Assembly: GCA_034698045.1 (NCBI GenBank)
Contig: JAQGAU010000304.1
Location: 1 to 31,531 of the forward strand
Reading direction: 5' to 3'
Length of the DNA: 31,531 nucleotides
Origin: Paramacrobiotus richtersi
Lineage: Eukaryota > Tardigrada > Eutardigrada > Parachela > Macrobiotidae
Shown here: positions 1-13,283 of the stretch, piece after piece
How the letters are laid out: each line of letters begins with the position of its first letter
Numbering within the stretch: position 1 is the first letter of the stretch
The notes under the pieces: generated by a model
The model's input: only the letters and a program-made list of their open reading frames with translations
The model's database searches: none
Told to the model about the DNA's origin: nothing
Made by a program: the position numbers and the translations under genes

Positions 1-242
1 TCAGATCATGGGTTCGCTCAACAACACACAAGGAATCAAACGGAAGCATGTATCTGTAACAACTACTCTGTGGAGACTGTATAGTGAACGTTACTTCTTC
101 TTTCTCGCACCTGCCTTTGTTTTTTTAGAAGCCCGAGAAATGACAACCAATAAAACAAAAGCAGATACCACACGCAAACACCGTTTATATATGCGTAAAT
201 CGAAAGAAAATTCGATAAATGCATAATAATCTGTCTCCTTCA

Positions 243-2793
<2,551 letters not shown>

Positions 2794-3358
2794 TTTTAAA
2801 TTTTCTTAGGACGGAAAAATGGATTTTCAAGAGGACAATTCACATATAACCGCGAATTCCGTAACAGCCAACAGGACAATAAATAATATTATAAATTATA
2901 AATACGCTGATTACATGAAATAAAAATGTACAGTACTTGAAAGTGAGCGGCTGATGAACGCAGATTTTTGGCACTAGAGTAAGGCTGTATTTCATTGGCT
3001 TAATCTGTTCAAGGTAACCAATCAGCCCCTACGAGATTTGACGATTCGACGGCTGCGAATAATCCTGCCCACAACAGAGTTAAAAAGCACTTTTAGCACA
3101 GTGAGTATACTACCGTAGTCTATACTCTCTGTGCTTTTAGCGCCAGCTCGGTTATGATTCAAATGCCCGATCGCGAAGTTCCAGCCAGATTTGTTAGAAG
3201 TATTGTAACTATTGTTAACATTTATTTATGATTTTATTCATCTTAGGACATTATTATGGTTTGCTCACCCTGTTAATGGCGCCAGATTTTACGGAACAAA
3301 ATAAGATATGATCACTTTTTGAACTGTCGATGGCGACCTGCAACCTGCCAACGTTGGA
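2794..3358. promoter_or_regulatory. Divergent promoter region between DHX15 and the CDK gene
   Basis: This 565-base gap separates two start codons pointing away from each other. It contains an inverted CCAAT box (ATTGG, 2994-2998) and a direct one (CCAAT, 3018-3022), each in an NF-Y-like context. An E2F-like TTTTAGCGCC lies at about 3135-3144 and a CHR-like TTCAAA (TTTGAA on the minus strand) at 3158-3163. CCAAT, E2F and CHR elements are typical of vertebrate cell-cycle promoters. Their use here is inference, and no TATA box is evident. Confidence 0.5.
3095..3135. other. Hairpin in the divergent promoter
   Basis: Arms 3095-3109 and 3121-3135 pair at 14 of 15 positions around an 11-base loop. 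The left arm begins AGCACAG and the right arm ends CTGTGCT. A second possible left arm, AAAAGCAC just upstream (about 3083-3090), could compete for the GTGCTTTT end. It could be a cruciform, a small-RNA precursor or a short mobile-element remnant, and the sequence does not decide which. Confidence 0.6.
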
Positions 3359-6300
3359 ATGTCGATTACAAAAACTTCGGACGACATAGCTTTCGGAACA
3401 GTGGATCAACCAGAATCTGCCAAGTTTCTGTCTCTGCGAACTTCGAGTCTTGCACGTATTTCTGTGTGCCCAAGTTCGAAAATGTCTAAGCCTCAAAGTA
3501 TCAAAGACTGTGTGATCGAGAATTCTTCCCAGCCGTTGATTTGCCATGGACCAGAAAGTGCGAATGATGCTCACCCGAGCAGACCGTTGTCGCAAGCTCA
3601 ACAACTATGTTTGCAGTTCCACGAGAACAATCGCAAGTCCCGAGTGATCCAGACTTTTGAGGTGTATAAGCTGCTGAAACTCATTGGCGAAGGAACGTAC
3701 GGCACCGTTTACCGAGCGGTGGACACCCGGAACAATTGTGGAGTGGCCATAAAAGAAATGAATATCGATCAGTAAGCCTGAGTCGTTTCTGGTAGTTAAC
3801 GCTAATAATTTTTTTAGCTTGGATGAAAATTATAAACAAATCGCCCTGTTATTCACAGTAGTGAAAATTCTAAATGTAAGCCCGTGTTGGATTCTTGGTA
3901 ATTCCTAATACACTTTTTTGTACATAGGGAAAACTCTCACAATTACGTGAAAAGAAAGGAACACTTGAAATGTAAATATAAAAAAATAAACTAAACAATG
4001 TTAAAAGTAAAATGGATATGAACTACGTCGTATACACTATACAGACTAATGTAAATAGTAAATACAGTAGCAGGTAGCTGACGTATTTGGCGTGATAAAA
4101 GAGTATAACAATAACATCCAGCAGTTTAGCGACAAGTTTCTTCCAAAGTTTGACAATAATTATTAATATGAAGTTAATAATTTCAGCTGTTACCAGTAGT
4201 CTAAGTTTCTTCACAGAATTGGACGCTAATACGTGGAATTTGGCTGGACTGGGGGTTTATAAAATGGGTACCAAATTTTGTACTGCCGGAATCTGGCAGC
4301 CGGATTCAGAAAGATTTAGTATGATTATTAATATGATTTTTGCATAGTTTTGGAAACCAAGCATTTTGGCGAACGATTAGTCCTTAACTCCTTATTAACA
4401 GCATATTTATTTTCTCGTTTTAGAGATGATCAAGGACTGCCAAGTGTTGCTTTACGTGAAATCGCAATCCTGGGCGAACTGCACCACAAGAACATTGTCA
4501 ATTTGCTGGATGTTTTGACCACCGACGAACATCTACTCTTGGTGCTTGAATTTCTCGATATGGACCTCCGAGATTACCAGACAAAGCTCATCCAACGTCA
4601 GAGACGGATGCCCACCGATCTGATTCGCGTACGTATGCTGGTCAAGTAAAACAAAATATTTTCGGCATGGGACAAGTGAACTGCGCTTACCGGTACCCGT
4701 ACTGCTATTTAATCCCATATTTGTTACTGTTAATTAATCTGGGTTAGTTATTAAGTTACTTCTATTTCTAGTTACTTCTACTTGTTAAATTTCACTTTCT
4801 ACGATATGGCCACAATATTTAACTGATTCTCGCACATGCAGCATGGATGGATATAGAAATCTTTTTAAAGAGATTTAATTCTGGTTAGTCGTCGTTTGAC
4901 TTTCGAAATCTTTTCTGGCAGTGGCAGTGTAAAATAACAGCCCGTTTCGGGATCTCATCTGGACATTCAGAATGTTCTTTTTTATCGTTCTCATAGTTTC
5001 ATTGAATTTGTAGCGGTTCACCTATCAGATGCTGGATGGTCTGGCCTACATCCATTCTCGTCATATTGTCCATCGTGACATGAAACCGCAGAATGTTCTG
5101 GTGGATATTGAGAAATCTCTAGTGAAAATTGCCGATTTTGGATTAGCTCGCCACTATACTTGGCCTCTCAGAACTATGACCAATGAGGTATGTTCTGCTT
5201 ATTAAATATTTTTTAAAATAAACTCACTGATAAAGTCACTGATAAACTGCTCTTGTTGCACAGGTTGTTACACTTTGGTATCGATGTCCCGAGCTGCTGA
5301 TGGGCGCCGATATCTATGATCCTTCAGGTTACATTAAAGGGAAGTATGTTGAAATGCGTGGATTTCATGAGGTTTATTGTAGTTGACGTTTGGAGTATGG
5401 GTGTGATGGTCATCGAGCTGTTTGAGAACGATCCTCCCTTCGATCCGGACTCGGAGATTCGAGCATTACACATGATTTTTGAAGCTTTTGGGACACCGAC
5501 TAAAGAGATTTGGGAAGATGTCGTCAATCTGCGCCATTATAACGCCATGTTTCCCAAGTGGTCACCCAAACCATGGGATAAGGTCGTCGGACATGCTCCC
5601 GAGGTGGTCGTTGACCTGCTCAAGGTACAGTAATCGGCGTTTTCAGTTTAGGACACAGTTAGCTCTTCGAATTTATCAAATAATTGCATTTGGAATTATA
5701 TATTTTAAACTAACTTTAATTCAGACAAATTTTTAAAGGCCGACGCTGTGTTTTTGCTGTATGCCAAAATAACTTCAGTGAGGTAGTATCAAATTTGTGA
5801 TTAATTTTAGTACAGTTTGGACTGTGTTTACTGTTTGACCTTTCGTTATTTACTCCCACATCAGGAGAATTTCTTGGTCGATAAAACAGATCACCTACGT
5901 AAATGTATCTACCGTGAGCATACTTCACCACTGAACGGACAATTTAATACGCTAGTGTTAATGTTTTCTCTGCGAAAAAATTTTTGGGTAGACATTTTCT
6001 CTGTTCGTACCGAAGCCACTGTGGCAGTATACTAAATTACCGGACTAAAAATGGATTAGTAGTTTAGTACGTACCACAAACAACCGTTGTTTGTTGTTCT
6101 GGTATGGACACTATCAATCGTGAGCTGCCGTTCAAAAATCAACGACAGAAATGTACGAAAGAATTACTAACAACGAATAATATGAGACACCGAATAGAGA
6201 CGGTGTATCCAATGTCGAAACTGTACAGCGAATCAAGTTAGCGGTATGTTTTTAAACAAAGGAACTGATGTGGTCCTTTTCTGTTGCAGCGGATGTTTGT

Positions 6301-6520
6301 GTACAATCCGCAGGAGCGCATCAGTTGCCGAGAAGCCATGCAACATCCCTACTTCGACACGGCCAACGGTCCAGATCTCCGCACTCCTGACCCCAACGAG
6401 CCGCCGCTGCCTCCGAAATTCTGTAGTCCCCGACACATGTTCATGCCACGCTCGGAGGTAGAAGGACACGATAACCCGTCGGACAACGCCGAGTACACCG
6501 CCTCACGCGAAGATGCGTAA
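3359..6520 (+). CDS. CDK1/2-like cyclin-dependent protein kinase with N-terminal extension
   Basis: Ser/Thr kinase of the cyclin-dependent group. Exons 3359-3771, 4424-4628, 5014-5187, 5264-5327, 5383-5624 and 6290-6520 join in phase to 442 residues. The kinase domain starts near residue 102. It shows GEGTYG (110-115, with T113/Y114 matching the inhibitory CDK1 T14/Y15), catalytic K132, PSVALRE instead of PSTAIRE, HRD (226-228), DFG (247-249), an activation-loop Thr at 262 (TNEVVTLWYR) and the CDK-type HPYF end of the kinase fold. The segment [11 protein letters not shown] recalls CDK5 and FPKWSPK recalls CDK1/2, so the subfamily is left open. About 100 extra N-terminal residues have no recognised domain. 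An internal Met at 3482 is an alternative start. Introns 1 (652 bases) and 5 (665 bases) hold nothing recognised. The AATAAA at 6973-6978 may be its poly(A) signal. Confidence 0.88.
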
Positions 6521-7027
6521 CAGTATACCGATCTCATGTTAATGTGCCAAGTTCGCCGTTAATTGTATAATATAATATTATTATCTTTGTGCGCTCCCAG
6601 ATCTGACAGAAACGACAGTCCAGTGCTGTTTAAATGTTTACTGTATATTTCCTGTCACATTCCAAGTTTTCCGTTCCAATTGTGTTGTTTTAGTTAGAGA
6701 TGTGAGTGCGTTCGTTAATAATTTGAAGAACAAAACCCGCTCGGTATCCTGTCTGTAAGATCGGTGTGAATGGTTGTAACATTGTGAAGTAGACAGCGTG
6801 TGTGTTTCAATGCCGTTCTGTGGAATTGTCAACAACAGATACGCTACTAAATTCCGTTTTTTTATGGATTACAGTCGAACTGATGAAACAATATGATTAA
6901 AAAATATAATCCTACAAGACAACTATCTGAAAGCGCATCAGATGAAATACCAAAACAAACCCATAAATTCCAAATAAAATACCGAACGGGTTAAAAAAAC
7001 CGTTAAAAAACTGTGCGTTAAACTCAT
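6521..7027. other. Convergent 3' region of CDK and SMG9
   Basis: This AT-rich spacer lies between two converging stop codons. A plus-strand AATAAA at 6973-6978 suits the CDK transcript, which would give a 3' UTR of about 450 bases ending close to the SMG9 stop. I see no clear minus-strand AATAAA for SMG9. No further gene is visible. Confidence 0.5.
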
Positions 7028-8632
7028 TCAGACGGAATTACTGACATTGAGCTCCTTGGCCACGGTGTTGACCAGCGGTGCCTTGCACACCGCCGCCCAG
7101 CATCGACGCGCATACCGAAACCAGTCCTTCTCCGTCATCACAACACCGGGCGTCACACTCTCCACGGGCACTGATCCCGTCACTTTCTCCTTCAACATCC
7201 GTAGCTGATGGTGAAACTGCGCCTTTAGATACTCATCATTGGCCGTCTTCTTGGCATCGGGAATGCAAAACAGGCTCACTTGCAGCTCAGATTCATCATC
7301 CTCGTCGTGCTTCGTGTTGTAATGCAGCGGATAGTCTTTCATCAGGGCGCGGATCTTCCCCCGGGCCAATGTCATTCTTTCAGTGTACAAATCCTCGGTG
7401 GTACACATATTCTCCACAAAGATCAACTCCGGCCAGTGGTCGTATAGATTCGCTTCGTTTAACGCATCTTTATGAACTGGTCCCAGTTTGAGGATCGTGG
7501 CGAGACGTAAAAAGCGAAGCAGACGCTCATCGATGCATCCCTTCGTAACAATCAAGATTCGGTGGCAAGTTGACATCAGAAATGCACTAAACATGATGGA
7601 CTGCAGCTCGACCGTGTGCTCCACAAAAACATGTTCAGTGGAGACAGCCGGTGGCTTGCGATCCCCGATGATCATCTCCTCCAAAACAGACCCGGAGTAA
7701 ACAGCCTGTACATCTAGATAAATAGTCCGCTGTGACCGGCAGATGTAACAATCCACCCCTTCCGTCCGAAATCTCCCCCAGGGTACATTGGCCTGTCGGG
7801 ATTCAAAAATCGGAGTGGTCGAATTCCCCGGACCGATTAATTGTGATAAAATGTACGATTTGCCCGTGTTCTGCATTCCAATAACACCCACCACGGAAAA
7901 ATTCCGATTCTGTGGATCCACCGCCGCAATTAGTTGATCCAGGGGCGGTCCCCGTTTCAAGCACCAAAAAAAGTACGAATCGATCAGCTTGACACTCTTG
8001 GACATGGTGAAATCCCGAAGAATCTGCGAATCTTTAGCCAGCATCCGCAACTGGGTTAGATAGTACTCGCGCAGTGCATCCGGGTTCTTTTTATCCTCAT
8101 CTGTCAGTTCCGGGATCGGGGGCTTGGGGATACTGGAGGGTTTAGCCTGTTCTAAAGCTTTGAAGATCTCTTGGGCAGCATAATCCGAGGCAAACACTGG
8201 AGTTGGTTTGGAGTCGAGTGATGTGCTGCTCTTGGAAGGACGAACGTCTACAAGGGGTCGCAGGGGACGGGAGGTTGCTGTCGGCGTGCGGAGGGGTCGG
8301 ATCAATTCCATCTGACGAACGACGGGTGGAGGAGGTCGCCGCGGTGGGGGAAATGCGTTGTTAGAGGGTAAATCAGTGGCCATGCGGAATCGCGGCGGAG
8401 AACGCGGACGTGGGTAACGACTGCCAGCGGATGTGTTCAGATCTTCGGTGGTGATGCGGAGGACTCCGCGGCGGGTTGGTTCTACTTCGGGTAATGCGCC
8501 AGGGGGAGTCTCTGGTGTCCGTGTGGTTGCGGAAGGATCAGGTCCTCGTGGGGACTGACTGTCCAGATTTGCGCCGCGCTTCATAATTCGGATTACTCCA
8601 CGGGGGAGTTCTCCTGCCTCCCCGCCGTCCAT
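7028..8632 (-). CDS. SMG9: SMG9, SMG1-complex subunit of nonsense-mediated decay
   Basis: Partner of SMG8 in the SMG1 kinase complex that phosphorylates UPF1 during nonsense-mediated mRNA decay. It is a single uninterrupted frame of 534 residues, close to family size. Residues 1-180 are low-complexity and rich in Pro, Arg and Ser. The G-like domain follows, with a P-loop GMQNTGKS at 252-259 and IYLDVQ around 305-309. Family matches include TEGVDCYI, VELQSIMFSAFLMSTCHRI and the C-terminal TEKDWFRYARRCW block. A short motif is repeated near the N-terminus (RGVIRI about residue 11, RGVLRI about 55). The ATG at 8632 is the first in frame. It is the only intronless gene here, while every neighbour is split, so either its introns were lost or it is a retained retrocopy. 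The intact frame argues that it works. Confidence 0.9.
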   Translation of the reverse strand: MDGGEAGELPRGVIRIMKRGANLDSQSPRGPDPSATTRTPETPPGALPEVEPTRRGVLRITTEDLNTSAGSRYPRPRSPPRFRMATDLPSNNAFPPPRRPPPPVVRQMELIRPLRTPTATSRPLRPLVDVRPSKSSTSLDSKPTPVFASDYAAQEIFKALEQAKPSSIPKPPIPELTDEDKKNPDALREYYLTQLRMLAKDSQILRDFTMSKSVKLIDSYFFWCLKRGPPLDQLIAAVDPQNRNFSVVGVIGMQNTGKSYILSQLIGPGNSTTPIFESRQANVPWGRFRTEGVDCYICRSQRTIYLDVQAVYSGSVLEEMIIGDRKPPAVSTEHVFVEHTVELQSIMFSAFLMSTCHRILIVTKGCIDERLLRFLRLATILKLGPVHKDALNEANLYDHWPELIFVENMCTTEDLYTERMTLARGKIRALMKDYPLHYNTKHDEDDESELQVSLFCIPDAKKTANDEYLKAQFHHQLRMLKEKVTGSVPVESVTPGVVMTEKDWFRYARRCWAAVCKAPLVNTVAKELNVSNSV

Positions 8633-8829
8633 TTTACTGGCTAACCAGAAAACGGAGGTGTATAAATCGCGTTATATGAAGCCAACGAAATAAGTTATAC
8701 GGGGTACAAGCTACAAAGTAACGAGAAACATGCCTGGAGAGTGGAATGATGGAATCTGATAATAATGATTCTAAACATCTGGATGATAAAAATATTTTTT
8801 ATGATTTGCAGATGATTTGCAGCGAGTCC
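8633..8829. other. SMG9 upstream region
   Basis: A short spacer between the SMG9 start and the left end of the tandem array. It presumably carries the SMG9 promoter. No motif stands out. Confidence 0.4.
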
Positions 8830-8967
8830 AGCGACCGTAGGATTCTAGATACCGTTGGCACCCGGTGGCGGCAGCCGCCTGCTAATGTCTAGACGTATTT
8901 CCGGTACGCGTTTCGCACTGGTTCACATCCAGTTCAATTGCAATATAATTATATATTAAAGCATCCA

Positions 8968-9001
8968 GTTTAATATGTATTAAACTTGTATATATACAAG
9001 T
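8968..9001. repeat. Two abutting AT-rich palindromes
   Basis: Positions 8968-8985 have 8-base arms around a two-base centre (GTTTAATA/TATTAAAC). Positions 8984-9001 are a perfect 18-base palindrome (ACTTGTATA/TATACAAGT). They sit in a roughly 120-base segment of unit 1 that has no counterpart in units 2 and 3. Confidence 0.7.
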
Positions 9002-9495
9002 AAATCGCATCCGTTCCAGTTATAGTTTAGTTCAAAATGAGAGTAAGCGTTGTAGCCTCTGATTCCCAAACACCGGCAGTTCTGTTTATCCGGCCGTTTT
9101 CGCTTTCCGGGATCCGGAAACACGGTTCCGACGATTCCGATCCGACGGACTTGTTGGGATTTGTCGAAATCCGCTTCTATCTTTCTTTAGAATGCTTTAA
9201 CTGAACTACTTAACAACTTAAAACAAGAGCTTTTTCATTTGTTGTAAACGCTTACTTTAGATCTGCACATCGCACAGTAGTAAGTATTCGTACAGCTTCT
9301 ACCGACAAAAAGCTCAAAGGCAGCAGTGCCATTCAAAAAGTTCCAATGGCGCATTTATAAAACAAATGCAAATGCAGGAGGCTGCCAGGAGCGCACCGCA
9401 CCGCATTTGCTGTCCACATTCGCCGTTTGCGTGTTGCGGTCAATCCGATGTAACCAGATTAGTTGCACAGTATCGATCTTTCCAGAATCCAAAGC

Positions 9496-9785
9496 ATGCG
9501 AATTGTATGTAGTACATTTCTCTGTACACGTGTGCCCAACCCCAATCTTATGTGAAAAGATATATATTGTCCCGATTACACCAAAGTCGATTTCCATAAT
9601 TGGCAGGCATCAGTGGCTTGGATATTCCCTCCAAAACTTACCTTCAACGTCCTTGTTTGAACATGTACGAGCAGTTGAAAAAATTAAAGCGGTAAATAAA
9701 GTTGAAAAAAGTGAAGAAAAAACAAAGCTAGCCATCGAAATGTATTATACAATCGAGGCAAGTATTAGAAATTTATAGGCGTACG
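9496..9785 (+). pseudogene. Unit 1: coding body of the four-transmembrane gene missing, replaced by unrelated DNA
   Basis: Unit 1 matches units 2 and 3 up to about 9495 (CCAAAGCATG) and again from about 9790. The two coding exons, intron and 3' UTR found in the other units are absent. The 290 bases between are unrelated to the other units. They include a possible exon from about 9604 (after AATTGGCAG) to the donor GTAAAT near 9691. Its frame reads GISGLDIPSKTY and ends in YEQLKKLKR, and I recognise no family. An open frame at 9326-9778 spans both old flank and new DNA and is probably chance. Confidence 0.5.
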
Positions 9786-10681
9786 CTGATGTCTTCGACG
9801 AGGGCGTTTGAATTTACTTGCTCGCCTGCAGCCTTGCTGCTTGTATATTTTGTTTGCGTATTTTGTTGTTGAAGTATTTTAATTGGCGCTGTTGTTCTTC
9901 AGATATTTCTGTCAATGTTTTTCTGTCACGTTTCATGGAAGTTTTACTGATATTCACATAAGTGACATCTGCACTGCTGGCAAATGATGCTGAAAATGTA
10001 CATACATATACTCTGCTGGAAATTCTTGGACCAGGGCGAAGTAGTATTTCTTCCTCGAACCAAATCGGCGCGCGGCCGAGTCGTCGAGATGTAACTGGTC
10101 ATTCAGAGCGCCCATAGTAAGAGGTCACTGCAGCCGGCCGGTTTAGCCGCGGCAGCCGCCTGCGAAGTGCTATCCCGCCTCTAAACGTACTTCTGATACG
10201 CGTTCACGCTGGTTTGATCGGCCGTTTCCGGGATCCAGAAACACGCGTACGGTTCTTGATCCGATTTAGTTATCCTGTAACATGTCTTCTGGGATTTGTC
10301 CTCAATATCCGACTCCTCCGCTTTCATTCTTTAAAACGTAACTGATTGTGAGTCACTTAAAATAATGAGTTTTGAATGTTTCGGAAACGCGTGCATTGTG
10401 ACAGTCTGGATGTGCACAGTACATATTCTGCCGACTGCCAAGGGCGCATCGTTATTACTCAAGCCACTGACAATGAGCAGCACTGGGCGCATGAGTAACA
10501 CTGGGTTTACAACGAATACAGGATAGCACCCGCATTTATTTACGTCCTACATTTGTCGTCTGCGTGTAACGCTGTCAGTTTGTTACACCAGATCAGTTTG
10601 ACATTGGTCTTTCCAAAATCCAAAGCGTGTGAATTTCATCATCGTTCGTCTAGTAGTTCGTCGATTATATAGTAGATTGCT

Positions 10682-11954
10682 ATGGCTAGTTGGTTGTTTT
10701 TCGATTTTTGCCAACTATTTCTTCCCGTGTCTAGATATGCAACCACGGAGGTGCAAGGCTACGTTTTGGAGAGACTATCCAAACTGCTATACCTATCAAT
10801 TACGGAAATCGTCCTTGGTGTACTCGGAATGGTGGCTGCAATATTAGCTATCTATTCGCGTAAGATTGTAAACAAGTAAACAGGTTTTGTCTTATTATTG
10901 AAGTAATTGACGAACATTTTGTCTCCTTCGAATTACTTTAAATATTAACAATTAACACTCTCGGCTTGCCGCGATTGTTACCTTGAGCGGCACAGCAGAC
11001 GCGATTGCTCACCCGATCACGGCCGCTCAGGTGGATCGAGATAAGACTCCGTAGCCGGGCATTCTTGTGTTAGCACAAGACAGTACTGATGCGAATTGCG
11101 AAGCGAATGAAGCAAAAGGCTGTATTGCTTTTTTTCCCACAAACGGAGAACTGTAACGTGAAATGTTCGCATAAGTATCGCATGATACAGTAAGATCAAA
11201 TTCGAGCATAAAACATATGGTCGAATGGTAGTCAGAAATTTATGGGGCAATAATTTAAAACCAAAAAACGCCTGTACTAGGAGTACCGTGTTCTTCTGAA
11301 AGTTACCCGCTGACATATTATAGTTATTAAAATATGTCTTTATTCAATCTGATGGCATGTAACAAACACAAAAAAAATAATCAAAAATGTCTATCAGTAC
11401 ATTCGCGCTATATAAACGCTGCACGAAATACTGATCCGGATATTTGTTTTACAGTACAGTATGGCATCCTGCTCGGTGCTAGCGGTCTCATCCAGGCGGT
11501 CTTCCTACTAGCCGCCGGCTCTCTCGGTGTCCACGCCGTCAGGAAGGTCCGCTCGTGTAATGTGGACGCCAAACCCTTCCGCATCTGCGGCATTCTCAAC
11601 CACGTTCTCTGTGCGTTGTACCTTCTGGAGTTGTTTGTACTTATACTGGGTGGCATTCTAGTTGCTGCGGCTCCCAGCGCCGGGGTGTATTTGCTAGGGC
11701 ACTTGGGGATTGTGGGCGGGGGGCCGTCGGCGGAGCGCGCTGATCGTTCGGATATTCTGTATCTACTCATGTTCGTCACCATCTGTACCTTAATGCTCAT
11801 CCTAACGCTGTGTGCGGCCAAGATTGCCCGCCGGAATCAGGCTATCATTCTGGCCGGACCCATAATGGCCGGGTATCCCTTGTCAGCGTCATGGAACACG
11901 CCATACTCGGCGGTTAAAACACAGGAGAATAAGGATGAATATGAATATAATTAG
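10682..11954 (+). CDS. Four-transmembrane protein, array unit 2
   Basis: No family recognised. Exons 10682-10859 and 11455-11954 join in phase (C|GTAAGA donor, TTTTACAG acceptor) to 225 residues. Four hydrophobic segments are visible: exon 1 LSITEIVLGVLGMVAAILAI, then in exon 2 YGILLGASGLIQAVFLLAAG, CGILNHVLCALYLLELFVLI and LYLLMFVTICTLMLILTL. Loops between them are short and basic (HAVRKVRS, AKIARR), which suggests a small tetraspan membrane protein broadly like MARVEL or MS4A types. That comparison is only topological. The tail is charged and polar (KTQENKDEYEYN). The start at 10682 adds about 20 residues not present in the unit 3 paralogue. Exon 2 is richer in G+C than its flanks, as expected for coding DNA. 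The 595-base intron holds two hairpins. Confidence 0.75.
10980..11080. other. Two hairpins in the intron of the unit 2 gene
   Basis: Arms 10980-10991 and 11022-11032 pair (TGAGCGGC with GCCGCTCA plus an ACC/GGT extension across one bulge). A second hairpin at 11063-11080 has 7-base arms (TCTTGTG/CACAAGA) and a four-base loop. Confidence 0.55.
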
Positions 11955-13088
11955 TTTTTCATCGGACTTATCCAACAAGTGGTCTAATTGGTACGTAAAG
12001 AAGAACGCTTTTTAATCTCCAGTCATAAAACATCTCTTATTTTGCAGCTGTTCTCTGATTATGTACCGTAAGTTCGTAACTGGAACATCAATTTAACGTG
12101 GCCGTTTATTTACCGGTTGGTACGATTTTCAGGATGTCGTAGCTCGCGATCGCAATATCTTGACCATCGATGCTTTCACCGCGGAAATCTCTCTTTGGAA
12201 ATGGAAACTCAAGAATTCCTCTTCATCTTTACATTTATGGTCGCTCATTATATGTGCTCGCTCTTTGGCTGCTCAAAATTGTTTATGCGCGAAGTATTAG
12301 ATTTTATTTTGTTTGTTGTTTTACGCTGTACAGATTTCTTGGTTTCGTACTGAGGCCTGTTATGCTGTGATTAGATTGTGCTTTACAATTTACTCGATGG
12401 GTCCTCGTTTTCCACGAGGATTTTTGACTTTACTTGTTCGTCTGCAGCGCTGTTTGCTAAACCGGTGATTTGTTGCCGTAGCATGTTTGAAACATTTTTG
12501 TCAATGTTTCATGGACGTTTACTACTGATATTCTTATAACTGTCATCTGTTCGTTAAAATAACGTTTGCGCTGGAACTTTTCTAACCCAGTAGTACTGAG
12601 TCTTAATGACTGCTGACGTCTTATGTGAAAACGATGCTGAAAAATGTGCATATACTTTGCTGGAAATTCTTGGACCAAGAACGAGGTAATGCCTCTTCTC
12701 GAGAAAAATCGGCGGCCGAACCGTCGAGAAGTTGTGGTCACGACGGCCGGCCGTAGTAAATGGTTATTGCGACCGCTCATGGGGAGCGTTAGTTTTTTAA
12801 TATGAAGTTTGTAAGTTTCTTTGTGCCGACTTTCTAGTCAGGGCTATTGCCATTAAATGTTGATTGAAAAAAATAGGCATACTTACAATACAATACTCGT
12901 ACCGTTGTCACCCGATCTTGCCGGCGGCCGCCTGTTTCCCCGCCTCTAAACGTACGAATTCGTACTTCCGATACGCGTTCACGCTGGTTTTAAGTTTAAC
13001 ACAGTGAGTACGTGCACCATTCGTACTCCTGATCCGGCCTTTTCCGGGATCCGGAAACACAGTTCTTGATCCGACTTAACGGTCTTTC
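11955..13088. other. 3' flank of unit 2 and 5' flank of unit 3
   Basis: No independent gene is supported. The stretch at about 12130-12260 is similar to about 15505-15630 in unit 3. In the same frame both read GNLSLEMET followed by EF. This could be conserved 3' UTR, a relic exon or an unannotated terminal exon. The shared 3' and 5' array flanks follow from about 12390. Confidence 0.45.
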
Positions 13089-13191
13089 CATAGCATGACT
13101 GAACCGACAGACCTCTTTCAGTCTCCTGTTTTCTGTCTTGTAAGACAGGATACTGATCAAAGAGGCCTGTCGGTTGATCAGTCATGCTATG
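13089..13191. mobile_element. Foldback MITE-like element with target-site duplication
   Basis: A 103-base element folds on itself. Its ends CATAGCATGACTGA and TCAGTCATGCTATG are perfect 14-base inverted repeats, and the stem continues inward with small bulges to about 45 pairs. It is flanked by GTCTTTC on both sides (13082-13088 and 13192-13198), or GGTCTTTC if an eighth base is counted. Units 1 and 2 lack it at this place. It has no coding capacity. A 7-8 base duplication is compatible with a hAT-type non-autonomous element, but the ends are too short to be certain. Confidence 0.75.
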
Positions 13192-13283
13192 GTCTTTCTG
13201 GGATTTGTCTAAATCTGCTTCTGCTGTTTTCGTTCTTTAAAATTCATAAACTGATTGTGAATCACGTAACAGCTATAAAAAAT

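Noticed and set aside
7078-7491. 137-codon open frame opposite SMG9
   Set aside because: Antisense shadow of the well-supported SMG9 coding sequence, with no recognisable domain.
11334-11454. Start at 11334 for the unit 2 tetraspan protein
   Set aside because: Would drop the first membrane segment. The exon 1-exon 2 join is phase-correct and conserved in unit 3.
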